Position numbers and translations under genes: made by a program | The notes under the pieces: model-generated | The model's input: only the letters and a program-made list of their open reading frames with translations | What the model was told of the DNA's origin: nothing | Databases searched by the model: none | Source: Actinomycetota bacterium | GTDB lineage: Bacteria; Actinomycetota; Acidimicrobiia; Acidimicrobiales; Poriferisodalaceae | Reading direction: 5' to 3' | Length of the DNA stretch: 64,000 nt | Assembly (NCBI GenBank): GCA_014238065.1 | Contig: JABABU010000055.1 | Coordinates: 43,177-107,176, forward strand | Part shown: piece after piece, positions 9,121-19,001 of the stretch | Position numbering within the stretch: the stretch's first letter is position 1 | How the letters are laid out: every line of letters starts with the position of its first letter

Positions 9121-10922
9121 GATTCGTCCTCGTATGCGCTGACCAGCGTCTCGTAGCTCGGGTGCGAGAGGAGTTCTTCGTGGCTGCCGGAGGCCGCGAT
9201 CCTGCCGTCATCGAGGAAGATCACGCGATGAGCGAGCCTGATCGTCGAAACGCGGTGGGCGACGATCAACGTCGTCGTTGCCACCGTCTCGCCCAGCCCG
9301 TCCAGGATCTCGCGTTCGATCGTCGGATCGACAGCGGAGGTGGCGTCGTCGAGGAACAAGAACCTGGGTTGCCTCGCGAGGGCTCTGGCCAGAGCAACTC
9401 GCTGACGCTGCCCGCCCGAAAGCGTCACGCCGCGTTCGCCGACGACGGTCGCGAAACCCTCCGGCATGAGGTCGATGAACTCATCGGCGCGGGCGATGCG
9501 GGCCGCTTCGCGGACGCGATCCGGGCCGAAGACTCCATCAGGATCAATGTTGATCTCCACTTGGTCAGCGAAGAGGAAGGTCTCCTGGAAGACCAGCGCA
9601 GCATCGGCTGTCAGCACGTCGGCCGGAATGTCGGCCAGGTCGTGGCCACCGAGCAGAATCGAGCCTGCCGAAGGTCGGACCAGTCGAAACAGCAGCTGAG
9701 CCAGGGTGCTCTTGCCACTTCCGGTGGCCCCGACAAGGGCAACGACTTCGCCCGGCTCGAGCCGGAAGTCGACTCCTTCCAGGACCGAGTCATCGCCGTG
9801 CGCGAACCACAGGTTGCTCACGACGAGGTCCAGCGGACCTTCCGGCAGCGCGGGCGAGCTGCTGGCGTCTTCGTCATCTGGCGCAGTGAGGACAGCCTGG
9901 ATCCGCTCTGCAGCAACAAGCGAGCGCGGAAGCTCCTCGAGAAGAAATCCCATCACCCGCATCGGGAAGATCAAAATCTGGAGCAGCAGCATCGCCTGCA
10001 CGACGTCACCCGTCGTGGCACCCCCGGCCGACACTCGCCACGCACCGACAGCAAGCAGCGCGACGACACCCAGGTTGGGAATCGCCTCGAGGCTCGGCTC
10101 GAAGGATGCTCGCAGCTTGCCAAACACGATCCTGTGCTCGAGCAACCTGCCGGCCTCGGCCTCTAGGCGTGCCACCTCGGCGTCCTCGCGGCCGAGCGTC
10201 TTGACGACGAGTGCGCCGTCGACACTCTCGTGAACCACGCTGCTCACTCTCCCAAGAGCGGCCTGGACTTGGAACGCGGGACCGATGACCCGATGACTGT
10301 AGATCCTGTTGGCCGCGATCAGAATAGGGAAGAGCGAGACAACGACCAGAAGCAGCCACGGATCGGCGGCCAACAAACTGCCGATTGCGGCTACGAACAG
10401 CACGATCACGCCAAGCGTCATCGGAAGCGGTTGCATGGCCATGGTCGCGGTTTCCACGTCGGTGTCGGCGTGAGCTAAGAGTTCGCCGGTCGGACGCTCC
10501 TTGAAGAACGACATGGGCACGGAGACGAATCGGTCCGACAGCTGGCTACGCCATCTCGCCTGCTGCCGGTCGGCCGTCATAGCGCCGAAGTACCGCCGCA
10601 TCACCACCCCGATGGCCCGCAGCACTGCCATCGTCACGATCAGCAGCCCTGCGACGAGCAACGTCGAACCGGCCACGCTTTCGTCGAATCCCGGAATCAC
10701 GACTTCGTCGGTGACTCTACCGAGCACCACCGTTCCGCCGACCGAGAAGATCGAGAAGACCGAAGCACCGAACACCGACAACGAGAACGGCCCAGGGTGA
10801 CGGCGCGCGTAACTGCCGAGCAAGCGAATGCCCGGCCAGAAGATCGCCCTCGTGTCCTGCGTCTCTTCTTCCACAACAGCCAAGCGACCCACGCTATCGC
10901 CGTCCCCCTGGGAGCCGTTCAA
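9117..10922 (-). CDS. ABC exporter half-transporter, subunit with the degenerate Walker B
   Basis: A 601-residue exporter subunit with transmembrane domain first and ATPase last. Walker A is GATGSGKST and the signature LSGGQRQR is canonical. Walker B is FLFLDDATSAVD, so Asp replaces the catalytic Glu. This subunit thus gives the signature to the consensus site and carries the dead Walker B at the other, complementing its partner at 7330-9120. The start is TTG at 10922 with weak support, and a start slightly downstream is possible. It leads a two-gene unit 167 bases downstream of purH. Confidence 0.9.
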   Translation of the reverse strand: MNGSQGDGDSVGRLAVVEEETQDTRAIFWPGIRLLGSYARRHPGPFSLSVFGASVFSIFSVGGTVVLGRVTDEVVIPGFDESVAGSTLLVAGLLIVTMAVLRAIGVVMRRYFGAMTADRQQARWRSQLSDRFVSVPMSFFKERPTGELLAHADTDVETATMAMQPLPMTLGVIVLFVAAIGSLLAADPWLLLVVVSLFPILIAANRIYSHRVIGPAFQVQAALGRVSSVVHESVDGALVVKTLGREDAEVARLEAEAGRLLEHRIVFGKLRASFEPSLEAIPNLGVVALLAVGAWRVSAGGATTGDVVQAMLLLQILIFPMRVMGFLLEELPRSLVAAERIQAVLTAPDDEDASSSPALPEGPLDLVVSNLWFAHGDDSVLEGVDFRLEPGEVVALVGATGSGKSTLAQLLFRLVRPSAGSILLGGHDLADIPADVLTADAALVFQETFLFADQVEINIDPDGVFGPDRVREAARIARADEFIDLMPEGFATVVGERGVTLSGGQRQRVALARALARQPRFLFLDDATSAVDPTIEREILDGLGETVATTTLIVAHRVSTIRLAHRVIFLDDGRIAASGSHEELLSHPSYETLVSAYEDES

Positions 10923-11089
10923 GCACCCTGGGGGCTCTGGTCGAACAAAGTCGGGTCAAGTTCCTCGGGGCGCGTAGCGACAGGGTGAGGTGCAACCGTT
11001 CGCGGGGACGGTCCGCGATTGAGCACCCGACACTCCGGTGAAACGAAAGAGCCGATGCTGGGTCCAGGTCGCGAACTCGCAGCGAAAGA

Positions 11090-12595
11090 TCAGTGTTTGA
11101 AATGGCGTTCGCCGGTGAAGATCATCGAGAGTCCGAGGGAATTCGCCTTGGCGATGACGGCATCATCACCGAGGGCGCCCCCTGGCTGGATGACCACGGC
11201 CACTCCGGCGGACGCCGCTGCTTCGATGCCGTCGGGGAACGGGTAGAAGGCGTCACTGGCGCACGCGCCACCAGCGGCACGTCCGTCGGCCTTGGATGTG
11301 GCGATCTGGCCGCTCTCGACACGGTTCTGCTGACCAGCACCGATTCCCCACGCCGTTCCGGCCTTGGCGAGAACGATGGCATTGGATGTGACGTGGCCGC
11401 ACACTCGCCATGCGAACGCTGCATCGGCCATCTCGGCGTCGGTTGGTTGTCGTTCGGTCACGACCTTCCAACTTGCGACATCAGCCGCGAAATGATGCGG
11501 GTTCTGCGCCAGCCAGCCTCCGCTGATCTGGCGAAGATCGACCGAGATCGCATCTGGAGGCGGGCCCTCCAGCACCCGAGTGTTTCTACGTTTGGCTCGC
11601 AGTCGTTCGATGGAACCCGACTCGAAACCGGGAGCGATGATCACATCGGCTTGGGCTGCGTTCTCGATTGCGTCGACAGTGTCATGGTCGAGAACACGGT
11701 TCAGAGCCACGATGCCACCGAACGCCGAGCGCGAGTCGCACTCGTAGGCATTGCGATACGCCTCGGCGAGTGAGCTTGCAACGGCCGCTCCACACGGATT
11801 GGCGTGCTTGATGATGGCGACAGCCGGAGATTTGGCCAGGTTGCCGAGGTCGTGCACGACCCGCCAAGCCGCATCAGCGTCGAACAGGTTCAGATAGCTC
11901 AGTGCCAGACCTTCGTGCTGGACGACGTGGTCGAGCCAACGCGACTCGGCAACTGGTCGATACCTTGCCCCAGCTTGATGCGGGTTCTCGCCATATCGAA
12001 GATCGTCGGTCTTCTCGAGCGCCAGGTGCAGCGTCGGCGGAATCGGGTCGCCGTCGTCGAGCCAGTTGACGATCGCCGCGTCATAGGCGGCAGTGTGCGC
12101 GAAGGCGGCCCGTGCCAGTCGCCGACGCGTTGAGTCTGACAGCGCGCCTGAGGCGCTGAGTTCATCGATCACCTCCTTGTAGTCGGAAGGATCAGTGATG
12201 ATTCCCACCGCAGCAAAATTTTTGGCAGCGGCACGCACCATGCTCGGGCCGCCGATGTCGATCTGCTCGACAGACGGCTCGTCGCGGAATGGATAGAGGT
12301 TCGACACGACAAGGTCGATGGCAGCGATCTCGAGCTCTTCGAGCCGGGCCAGATGATCGGGCTTTGTGCGGTCTGCCAAGATGCCGCCATGGATGCGGGG
12401 ATGGAGGGTCTTGACTCTTCCGTCGAGCATTTCGGGTGAACCGGTCACCTCTTCCACGCTGAGAACAGGAACGCCCGCCTCGCGGAGCGCACCAGCAGTG
12501 CCACCGGAACTGACGATCTCCCAGCCCAGTTCGTGAAGGCCTTGGCCGAACTCCACGACGCCGGTCTTGTCATACACCGAAATGAGGGCTCGCAT
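11090..12595 (-). CDS. purH: Bifunctional AICAR transformylase/IMP cyclohydrolase
   Basis: A 501-residue enzyme for the last two steps of IMP synthesis. The N-terminal IMP cyclohydrolase (about 1-190) has SVYDKTG and the SSGGTAGAL and DGRVKTLHP loops. The C-terminal transformylase contains the conserved IKHANPCGAA with the catalytic Lys-His pair. The C terminus RHFKH is typical. The ATG shares a base with the purN stop (TGATG), so purN and purH are co-translated. Confidence 0.97.
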   Translation of the reverse strand: MRALISVYDKTGVVEFGQGLHELGWEIVSSGGTAGALREAGVPVLSVEEVTGSPEMLDGRVKTLHPRIHGGILADRTKPDHLARLEELEIAAIDLVVSNLYPFRDEPSVEQIDIGGPSMVRAAAKNFAAVGIITDPSDYKEVIDELSASGALSDSTRRRLARAAFAHTAAYDAAIVNWLDDGDPIPPTLHLALEKTDDLRYGENPHQAGARYRPVAESRWLDHVVQHEGLALSYLNLFDADAAWRVVHDLGNLAKSPAVAIIKHANPCGAAVASSLAEAYRNAYECDSRSAFGGIVALNRVLDHDTVDAIENAAQADVIIAPGFESGSIERLRAKRRNTRVLEGPPPDAISVDLRQISGGWLAQNPHHFAADVASWKVVTERQPTDAEMADAAFAWRVCGHVTSNAIVLAKAGTAWGIGAGQQNRVESGQIATSKADGRAAGGACASDAFYPFPDGIEAAASAGVAVVIQPGGALGDDAVIAKANSLGLSMIFTGERHFKH

Positions 12596-13167
12596 CAGGT
12601 GACCTCCACGCGCTCAAGGTCACGGATGAAGGCGGCGAGAGTCTCGGGATACAGCTCTCGCTCAACGACTTTGATCCGCTGATGGAGCGATGCCTCCGAG
12701 TCACCGGCGAGCACAGGCACCGCTGCCTGGGCCAATATCGGGCCCGCGTCGACAATCGGTGTCGCTATGTGCACCGTGCAGCCGGACACCTTCACGCCCG
12801 CGGCAAGGGCATCTCTGACTCCGTGCCAACCAGGAAAGCTGGGCAGCAGCGCAGGATGGGTGTTCAGCACGCGATGGTGAAAATCGTCGAAGAACGACGA
12901 GCCAAGAATCGTGCCGAATCCGGCCATGGCGATGACGTCGACCTTGTGGTTCGCCAACGATTCCCTCACCGCGTCGGTGTACGCATCCCGATCGAAGTCG
13001 GAGCCGTAGCTGCCACGTTCGATCCGAAGACTCATGACGCCGGCATCAGCAGCCAACTTCTCGGCACGGCAGTCGCGGTCAGCGACAACAAGGTCGACAG
13101 CGATGCCTTTCTCGAGGATCGCAGACAGGATCGAACCTGTCCCACTCGCAAGAATCGCCAGCCGCAT
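12595..13167 (-). CDS. purN: Phosphoribosylglycinamide formyltransferase
   Basis: A 190-residue GAR transformylase using 10-formyl-THF. It begins with LAILASGTGS (the GAR-binding loop). It has NTHPALLPSFPG with the catalytic Asn and His, and the HIATPIVDAGPI segment with the catalytic Asp. The length is typical. It is followed immediately by purH and preceded by sucD with a 56-base gap holding a small hairpin (CGCTGG/CCAGCG at 13182-13196) that lacks a T-run. Confidence 0.95.
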   Translation of the reverse strand: MRLAILASGTGSILSAILEKGIAVDLVVADRDCRAEKLAADAGVMSLRIERGSYGSDFDRDAYTDAVRESLANHKVDVIAMAGFGTILGSSFFDDFHHRVLNTHPALLPSFPGWHGVRDALAAGVKVSGCTVHIATPIVDAGPILAQAAVPVLAGDSEASLHQRIKVVERELYPETLAAFIRDLERVEVT

Positions 13168-13223
13168 CTCCCGAACGTAGTCGCTGGCGACCAGCGCTCA
13201 GAACGGGCGGAAAGCCCTTCCAG

Positions 13224-14108
13224 TCAGAGCTCGGCGACGATCTCGGCCATCAGATCGCCGGCCTCGGTCGGGTTCAGTCCCACCCTCACCCCTGCGGCTC
13301 GAAGGGCATCCATCTTGGCCTGGGCGGTGCCTTGGCCGCCCGACACGATGGCCCCGGCGTGACCCATCTTCTTCCCTGGGGGAGCTGTGACGCCGGCGAT
13401 GTAAGACGACACCGGCTTCGACATGTTGCTCTTGATGAAGTCGGCGGCTTCCTCTTCGGCCGACCCGCCGATCTCGCCGATCATCATCACCGCTTTCGTT
13501 TCGGGGTCGTCCTCGAAGGCGGCCAGACAGTCGATGAAGCTGGTACCTGGAACGGGGTCACCGCCGATGCCGACACACGTGGTTACGCCGATGTCTTTTT
13601 GTTGAAGTTCGTACAGGGCCTGGTAGGTCAAGGTTCCGGAGCGGCTGACAATGCCGACGGGGCCACCCGGCTTCGCAATATGTCCCGCGGTGATACCGAT
13701 GTTGCACTGTCCCGGGCTGATGATGCCGGGGCAGTTCGGCCCGAGCAGCTGCGTGCCGGGATAGTCGCGACACAACTTGTTGTAGAACCAGGCCTCGTCG
13801 TGGGCCGGAACGCCTTCGGTGATGGCCACGATGAACTCGATACCAGCCTCCGCTGCCTCGAGCACAGCGCCCTGCACGCCTGGTGCCGGAATGAAGATGC
13901 AGCTGGCTGTTGCACCAGTGGCCTCGACAGCATCGCCGACGGAGGCGTAGACCGGAATGCCATCGATGTCAGTGCCTGCCTTCTTCGGGTTGGTGCCTGC
14001 CACGACCTGCGTGCCGTACTCACGGTTCAGCAGCCCGTAGTAGCGGCCTTGGGACCCGGTGAGACCCTGGTAGACGACCTTCGTGTTTTCGTCGACGAAA
14101 ATGGACAT
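13224..14108 (-). CDS. sucD: Succinate-CoA ligase, alpha subunit
   Basis: A 294-residue subunit that binds CoA and carries the phosphohistidine. Diagnostic segments are the CoA-binding [10 protein letters not shown] (near 16), [11 protein letters not shown], and the phosphorylated His in [10 protein letters not shown] near the C terminus. It follows sucC by 27 bases, the usual order. Downstream purN and purH are in the same direction, so TCA and purine genes may share a transcript. Confidence 0.96.
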   Translation of the reverse strand: MSIFVDENTKVVYQGLTGSQGRYYGLLNREYGTQVVAGTNPKKAGTDIDGIPVYASVGDAVEATGATASCIFIPAPGVQGAVLEAAEAGIEFIVAITEGVPAHDEAWFYNKLCRDYPGTQLLGPNCPGIISPGQCNIGITAGHIAKPGGPVGIVSRSGTLTYQALYELQQKDIGVTTCVGIGGDPVPGTSFIDCLAAFEDDPETKAVMMIGEIGGSAEEEAADFIKSNMSKPVSSYIAGVTAPPGKKMGHAGAIVSGGQGTAQAKMDALRAAGVRVGLNPTEAGDLMAEIVAEL

Positions 14109-14135
14109 TATTCGTTCTCCCTTGATTCGTCGGCG

Positions 14136-15275
14136 CTACTGGGCCAGCTCGACGGAAACGCGTGCCGCTTCGAGCATGGTGTCGGCCATCATCAATTTGT
14201 CGGACAGGTGCGGTTTCAAGAGTGTCCGCCCTTCAACAGCGTTGGTCCCGTCGAGGCGGACCACGATGGGTGAATCGATGTCGACCCTTGCCATGGCTTC
14301 GATGATGCCGTTGGCCACCTCTTCGCCACGGGTGATACCGCCGAAGATGTTGATGAAGATCGACTTCACGTTCGGATCGTTGTTGATGACGGTCATGGCA
14401 CCGGCCATGACGTCGGCATTTGCGCCGCCACCGATGTCGAGGAAGTTGGCTGGTCTCCCGCCGACCTGATTGATCACATCGACGGTGCTCATGGCCAACC
14501 CGGCACCGTTGGCGATGACGCCGACGCTTCCTTCCAGGCCGACGTACTGAAGACCGGCAGCGTACGCTGCTTCCTCACGCTCATCGCGTTCTTGGGTCTC
14601 TTCGAATTCGGCGTAGTCCGGATGGCGGAACGTGCTGTTGCCGTCGAGGGTCACCTTCGCGTCGAGGACGTGCACCCGCTTGTCAGGGGTCAGGATCAAG
14701 GGGTTGATCTCGCACAGATCCGCGTCGCCTTCCACATAGGCGATGTACAGCTTCTGCAGTACGTCGACTGTGCCCTCGTTGGCATCCGGGTTCAAGTTCG
14801 CGCCGGCGACCCACTCGCGCGCAGCGCCCTCGGTCAGACCTTCGACCGGGTCGATCCACACTTTCGAAATCGCTTCGGGGTTCTGCTCGGCGACAGTCTC
14901 GATCTCGACTCCACCCTCGGCTGACAGCATGCCGAGATGCATCTTCGCCGAGCGGTCGAGAGTGAAGCTCGCGTAGTACTCCTCTGAGATGTCAGAGGCC
15001 ACCTCTATCCAGAGCCGTTTGACAACGTGACCACGAATATCGAGCCCAAGGATGTTCTGTGCGTGTGTCCTGACATCGTCGACGGTTGCCGCAAACTTGA
15101 CACCGCCGGCCTTACCGCGGCCTCCCGTGTGCACCTGCGCCTTCACCATCACCGGTGTGCCGAGGCGCTCCGCGGCCCCCACGGCTTCTTCGACGGTCAT
15201 GGCGAGCGCGCCTTCCGACACCGGCATTCCATACGAGGCGAAAAACTGCTTGCCCTGGTACTCGAACAGATCCAT
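14136..15275 (-). CDS. sucC: Succinate-CoA ligase, beta subunit
   Basis: A 379-residue ATP-grasp subunit that works with SucD to interconvert succinyl-CoA and succinate with nucleotide synthesis. It starts MDLFEYQGKQ, has VMVKAQVHTGGRGKAGGV (nucleotide-binding region) and LCEINPL, and the late NIFGGITRGEEVANG loop. The ATG at 15275 has TTGGAG about eight bases upstream. A longer frame to 15314 has no family similarity. Confidence 0.96.
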   Translation of the reverse strand: MDLFEYQGKQFFASYGMPVSEGALAMTVEEAVGAAERLGTPVMVKAQVHTGGRGKAGGVKFAATVDDVRTHAQNILGLDIRGHVVKRLWIEVASDISEEYYASFTLDRSAKMHLGMLSAEGGVEIETVAEQNPEAISKVWIDPVEGLTEGAAREWVAGANLNPDANEGTVDVLQKLYIAYVEGDADLCEINPLILTPDKRVHVLDAKVTLDGNSTFRHPDYAEFEETQERDEREEAAYAAGLQYVGLEGSVGVIANGAGLAMSTVDVINQVGGRPANFLDIGGGANADVMAGAMTVINNDPNVKSIFINIFGGITRGEEVANGIIEAMARVDIDSPIVVRLDGTNAVEGRTLLKPHLSDKLMMADTMLEAARVSVELAQ

Positions 15276-15340
15276 CTGTGGGCTCCAAGGGGTTTTGGAC
15301 ATCTTTTGGCGCACCGATCGGCGTCACCGTGCGGCCCGTA

Positions 15341-15368
15341 ATACTAGGCCGACGACCGACGACACCAA
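15341..15368 (-). promoter_or_regulatory. Possible promoter of the sucC-sucD-purN-purH unit
   Basis: On the minus strand, TTGGTG (15368-15363) and TAGTAT (15346-15341) are 16 bases apart, about 65 bases ahead of the sucC start. The boxes are moderate matches and the call rests on position and spacing only. Confidence 0.4.
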
Positions 15369-15383
15369 TCCCTGGAGGCCACG

Positions 15384-15827
15384 ATGAGCAACAATTCCCG
15401 CCGTCTCACAGTCGGCGCTGTCGCAGTCCTGGTTGTTGTTTCGCTGGTGTGGCTCACCGCGGCGACGATCGGCAGCGATCGGGGAACGGCCAACCTCGGC
15501 GACACCCGCTTCGCGGACGTCAGATCCGACCTAGTGGTGTCTGCCGTGGCCGAGGGAGGTCCTGTCTTCTACCCAGATCTCACCGACGGACGACGCGACA
15601 TCTGGATCACTCACACGGGAGACGATGCGCTCCGCGGGTTCGTCGTGCTTTCGGCACGGGCACCATCTGGCTGCCTCGTCCAGTGGGAACCGACCAGCAC
15701 CGAGTTCTTCGACATCTGTGACGAAACGATTCGCTTCCCGGCCGACGGCGGCGACCTCGATCGCTATCCGGTGGACGTCGAAGACGGCAGACTCATCATC
15801 GATCTGAACTTCGCTGGTCGCGACTAG
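15384..15827 (+). CDS. Membrane-anchored protein with a Rieske-like domain lacking cluster histidines
   Basis: A 147-residue protein with one N-terminal membrane segment (about 9-28) and a soluble domain. The tail from SGCLVQW to LDRYPVDVEDGRLIIDL follows the pattern of a Rieske [2Fe-2S] domain, including the spacing of its two cysteines (Cys98 and Cys113). The positions where Rieske proteins have His (Cys-x-His and Cys-x-x-His) hold Val and Thr, so an iron-sulfur cluster is unlikely. The two cysteines might form a disulfide. GGAGG lies five bases before the ATG. The fold is an inference by eye and the function is unknown. Confidence 0.65.
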   Translation: MSNNSRRLTVGAVAVLVVVSLVWLTAATIGSDRGTANLGDTRFADVRSDLVVSAVAEGGPVFYPDLTDGRRDIWITHTGDDALRGFVVLSARAPSGCLVQWEPTSTEFFDICDETIRFPADGGDLDRYPVDVEDGRLIIDLNFAGRD

Positions 15828-15836
15828 AGCGCTAAC

Positions 15837-18137
15837 TCAGACCTTCTCGATCGGCGCCCAGCTGAGAAGGAACGTCTTCTCGCCTTCTTCAGGGAACCGG
15901 ATGGTCACTTCGGTCTTGTCACCACTTCCTTGGAGCGCGAGCACGACCCCTTCGCCATACCGGGCATGCCTCACGTCGTCGCCCTCTTTGACATTTGGTC
16001 CCGATGTCGCAACTTCAGTGCCGCTCTCCATAGCCCGGTCGACGATCTTCTCTCGCGCGGCCTCCCGTCGCTTCGCCCTGCGCTCTTCCTGGCGAGCGCT
16101 GAGACCGCTTGAACTTCCTGCCGCGGCTTCAGAGAAGCCCGACCCGCCCAAGGGCCTCGACCCTCCGTTGTTGTAGGCATCGAGCGCACGCAGCGACGAA
16201 CGACCACTCGAGCGGCCGCGCGGCGTCGACTTGTCGTCGAGGAGCTCGGCTGGGATCTCGTCGAAGAACCGGCTAGGCGGGTTGTATTGCGTAGTGCCGT
16301 AGATCGTGCGGCTCCACGCATTCGTGAGGTAGAGGCGTTCCTGTGACCTGGTGATGCCGACGTAGCAGAGTCTGCGCTCTTCTTCGAGCTCTTCGGGGTC
16401 ACCGAGAGCTCTGAGGTGCGGGAAGATCCCGTCCTCCATGCCAAGGATGAACACGGTCGGGAACTCGAGACCCTTGGCTGAATGCAGCGTCATCACGACG
16501 ATCTGCGACTCGTCATCGTCGAGCTGATCGGTGTCAGCCACGAGACTGATCTGTTCGAGGAACTCTGCTGATGTTTCGAAGTCTTCCGCGCTACCGATGA
16601 GCTCGGCCAAGTTCTCGAGCCGACCTTCGGACTCGACCGACCGCTCGGCCCTGAGCTCGTCCACGTAGCCGGACATGTCAAGTGCCCTCTGGAGCAGTCC
16701 CGCAGGACCTGCATCTGGGTCTGCTGCGAGCGAATCGAGCAGTTCGAGGAACTGGACGATGCCCTTGGCCGCACGGCCAGACACACCAGCGTCTTCCCAC
16801 CGACGTAGCGCATCCATGAACGTGTAGCCGTGAGCGGTGGCCCAAGCATCGACCTTGCCAACACTGCCATCACCGACGCCGCGCTTCGGCGTGTTGATGA
16901 TGCGCTTCAGCGAGACTTCGTCGGCCGGATTGACGACAGCACGCAGGTAGGCAACCGCGTCCTTGATCTCACGGCGATCGTAGAACCGGGTGCCGCCGAC
17001 AACCTTGTACGGAAGCCCGAGGCGAACAAGGTGCTCCTCAAGAACTCGGCTCTGGGCATTGGTCCTGTAGAAGACAGCGACATCACTCCAGCGAAGGTCG
17101 CCTTGATCATGCAGCCTGGCAATCTCGCCGGCAACCCAACCGGCCTCTTCGGTCTCGTCGTCACCTTGGAACCGAGAGATGCGATCGCCACCGGACTTCG
17201 CTGTCCACAGATCTTTCGGCTTACGACCCATGTTCTTCGCGATCACCGCATTGGCCGCATCGAGGATGGTCTGTGTCGAGCGGTAGTTCTGATCGAGCAC
17301 GACGACCGTCGTGTCGGGATACGCCTCTTCGAACTCGAGGATGTTGCGGATGTCGGCGCCGCGGAACCGGTAGATCGACTGATCGCTGTCACCCACCACG
17401 CAGATGTTGCGATGCGACGCTGCAAGCATCAACACGATCTCGTTCTGAGCCTTGTTCGTGTCCTGGTACTCGTCCACCATCACATGCTTGAAACGCTGCT
17501 GATACCGCTCGAGCACATCGGGACAACGGCGGAACAATTCGACGGTCACGGTGAGGAGATCGTCGAAATCCATCGCGCCTGCTTTGTGCAGACGGCTCTG
17601 GTACTCCACATACACATCGCCGATCTTTCGCTCGAAGATCGTCGTTGCTTGGTCTTGGTAGTCGATGGGCGAGATCAGCTCGTTCTTCGCCGTCGACACA
17701 TGGTGATGGATGCTGCGCGGCGGGAACTTCTTCGGATCGAGACCGAGGTCGCGGATGACATAGCCGGTCAGTCGAACCGCATCGGCCTGGTCGTAGATCG
17801 AAAACGACGATGGGTAGTCGAGCCTGGCTGCGTCGCGTCGCAAGATGCGCACGCACGCCGCGTGGAAGGTCGACACCCACATCTTCTCTGCGACCGGGCC
17901 GACGAGAGAGCCGACCCTCGACTTCATCTCGCTCGCGGCTTTGTTGGTGAACGTGATGGCGAGGATCTCGAACGGCGAAATGCCCTGGTCGATGAGATGC
18001 GCGATGCGGTGAGTGAGCACACGCGTCTTGCCCGAACCGGCGCCGGCAACAATGAGCAAAGGCCCGTTCTCGTGGAGGACGGCATCGTGCTGGGCCGGAT
18101 TGAGTCCTTCGAAAATATCGGGCGCGGTCATAGCCAT
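15837..18137 (-). CDS. pcrA: ATP-dependent DNA helicase, UvrD/PcrA type
   Basis: A 766-residue superfamily 1A helicase that unwinds DNA 3' to 5' in repair and fork restart. It has the Q-motif LNPAQHDAV, Walker A AGAGSGKT (31-38), ITFTNKAASEMK (motif Ia), VDEYQDTN (motif II), GDSDQSIYRFRGA (motif III), VMTLHSAKGLEFP (motif V) and CYVGITRSQERLYL (motif VI). The last 50 residues form the Tudor-like PcrA tail (RHARYGEGVVLAL). I place the start at the ATG at 18137; 18131 is an alternative. A long upstream frame to 19007 is antisense to other genes. Confidence 0.95.
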   Translation of the reverse strand: MAMTAPDIFEGLNPAQHDAVLHENGPLLIVAGAGSGKTRVLTHRIAHLIDQGISPFEILAITFTNKAASEMKSRVGSLVGPVAEKMWVSTFHAACVRILRRDAARLDYPSSFSIYDQADAVRLTGYVIRDLGLDPKKFPPRSIHHHVSTAKNELISPIDYQDQATTIFERKIGDVYVEYQSRLHKAGAMDFDDLLTVTVELFRRCPDVLERYQQRFKHVMVDEYQDTNKAQNEIVLMLAASHRNICVVGDSDQSIYRFRGADIRNILEFEEAYPDTTVVVLDQNYRSTQTILDAANAVIAKNMGRKPKDLWTAKSGGDRISRFQGDDETEEAGWVAGEIARLHDQGDLRWSDVAVFYRTNAQSRVLEEHLVRLGLPYKVVGGTRFYDRREIKDAVAYLRAVVNPADEVSLKRIINTPKRGVGDGSVGKVDAWATAHGYTFMDALRRWEDAGVSGRAAKGIVQFLELLDSLAADPDAGPAGLLQRALDMSGYVDELRAERSVESEGRLENLAELIGSAEDFETSAEFLEQISLVADTDQLDDDESQIVVMTLHSAKGLEFPTVFILGMEDGIFPHLRALGDPEELEEERRLCYVGITRSQERLYLTNAWSRTIYGTTQYNPPSRFFDEIPAELLDDKSTPRGRSSGRSSLRALDAYNNGGSRPLGGSGFSEAAAGSSSGLSARQEERRAKRREAAREKIVDRAMESGTEVATSGPNVKEGDDVRHARYGEGVVLALQGSGDKTEVTIRFPEEGEKTFLLSWAPIEKV

Positions 18138-18194
18138 GTCGCGATGAACTCTACCGAGAGGCTGGTACTGCCTCGTGCCCCTATCGTCTCGGTG

Positions 18195-19001
18195 ATGCGT
18201 CACGGCCTCTCCATTCCCCCGTTCGGTTCCCTCAGCGACCTGGTTGTCCTCGGCGAGCTCGCCGTCGCTGCCGAGGAACATGGTTGGGACGGTGTCTTCC
18301 TCTGGGACCACATCCTGCGACCCCCTGAAGATCCGCTCGAGATCGCCGACACATGGGTGGCGCTCACCGCGATCGCGGCTGCGACCTCGCACGTGATCAT
18401 CGGACCGATGGTCACCCCACCGACACGCCGCCGACCACAGAAACTGGCGAGAGAGGTCGCCTCGCTCGACCGATTCTCGAACGGGCGCATGGTGCTCGGG
18501 CTGGGATTGGGCGTCGACAGTGGAGGCGAGTTGACCCGATTTGGGGAGGTCGTCGACCCCAGGAAGCGCGCCGACCGAATGGACGAAGCCGTCGAAGTGA
18601 TGTGCGGGCTGTGGAGTGGGACGGAGGTGAATCACCACGGCGAGTTCTTCGTCGTCGACGGTGTGACGATGCTCCCAAGACCGCTTCAGACGCCGCGCGT
18701 CCCACTGTGGTTCGCGGCCCGCGCCACCGCTCGACGGCCAGTCAGACGTGCCGCGCGTTACGACGGGATATTCCCGATCGAGGTCAACTTCAAGGATCTT
18801 CGTTCCATACTCCGCGTTGTTGAACAGGAGCGAGGCTCGTTGGTCGGGTTCGACGTTGCCGTGCATCACCAGCTCGCCGACGAGAACGCGCCCGTCGGAG
18901 CTGAACGTCTCGCCGAGGCCGGTGTGACCTGGATGATCCACAGCTTCGATACCCACGCGTCCAGCGATGACGTTCGACGCGTGATCGAAGTCGGCCCGTG
19001 A
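18195..19001 (+). CDS. LLM-class (luciferase-like) oxidoreductase, probably F420-dependent
   Basis: A 268-residue TIM-barrel flavin/F420 oxidoreductase. It shows the early LSIPPFGSLSD strand, WDGVFLWDHI, the RRRPQKLAREVASLDRFSNGR helix region and the following LGLGLG loop, all typical of bacterial luciferase-like proteins. ATG at 18195 is chosen; GTG at 18192 is equally possible. It is divergent from pcrA by 57 bases. Its stop overlaps the next start as GTGA. F420 use is inferred from family and from actinobacterial context, not from a specific residue. Confidence 0.85.
   Translation: MRHGLSIPPFGSLSDLVVLGELAVAAEEHGWDGVFLWDHILRPPEDPLEIADTWVALTAIAAATSHVIIGPMVTPPTRRRPQKLAREVASLDRFSNGRMVLGLGLGVDSGGELTRFGEVVDPRKRADRMDEAVEVMCGLWSGTEVNHHGEFFVVDGVTMLPRPLQTPRVPLWFAARATARRPVRRAARYDGIFPIEVNFKDLRSILRVVEQERGSLVGFDVAVHHQLADENAPVGAERLAEAGVTWMIHSFDTHASSDDVRRVIEVGP

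Noticed and set aside
16830..18194. A long upstream extension of the LLM oxidoreductase frame
   Set aside because: It lies antisense to pcrA and has no family similarity; the enzyme begins at 18195.
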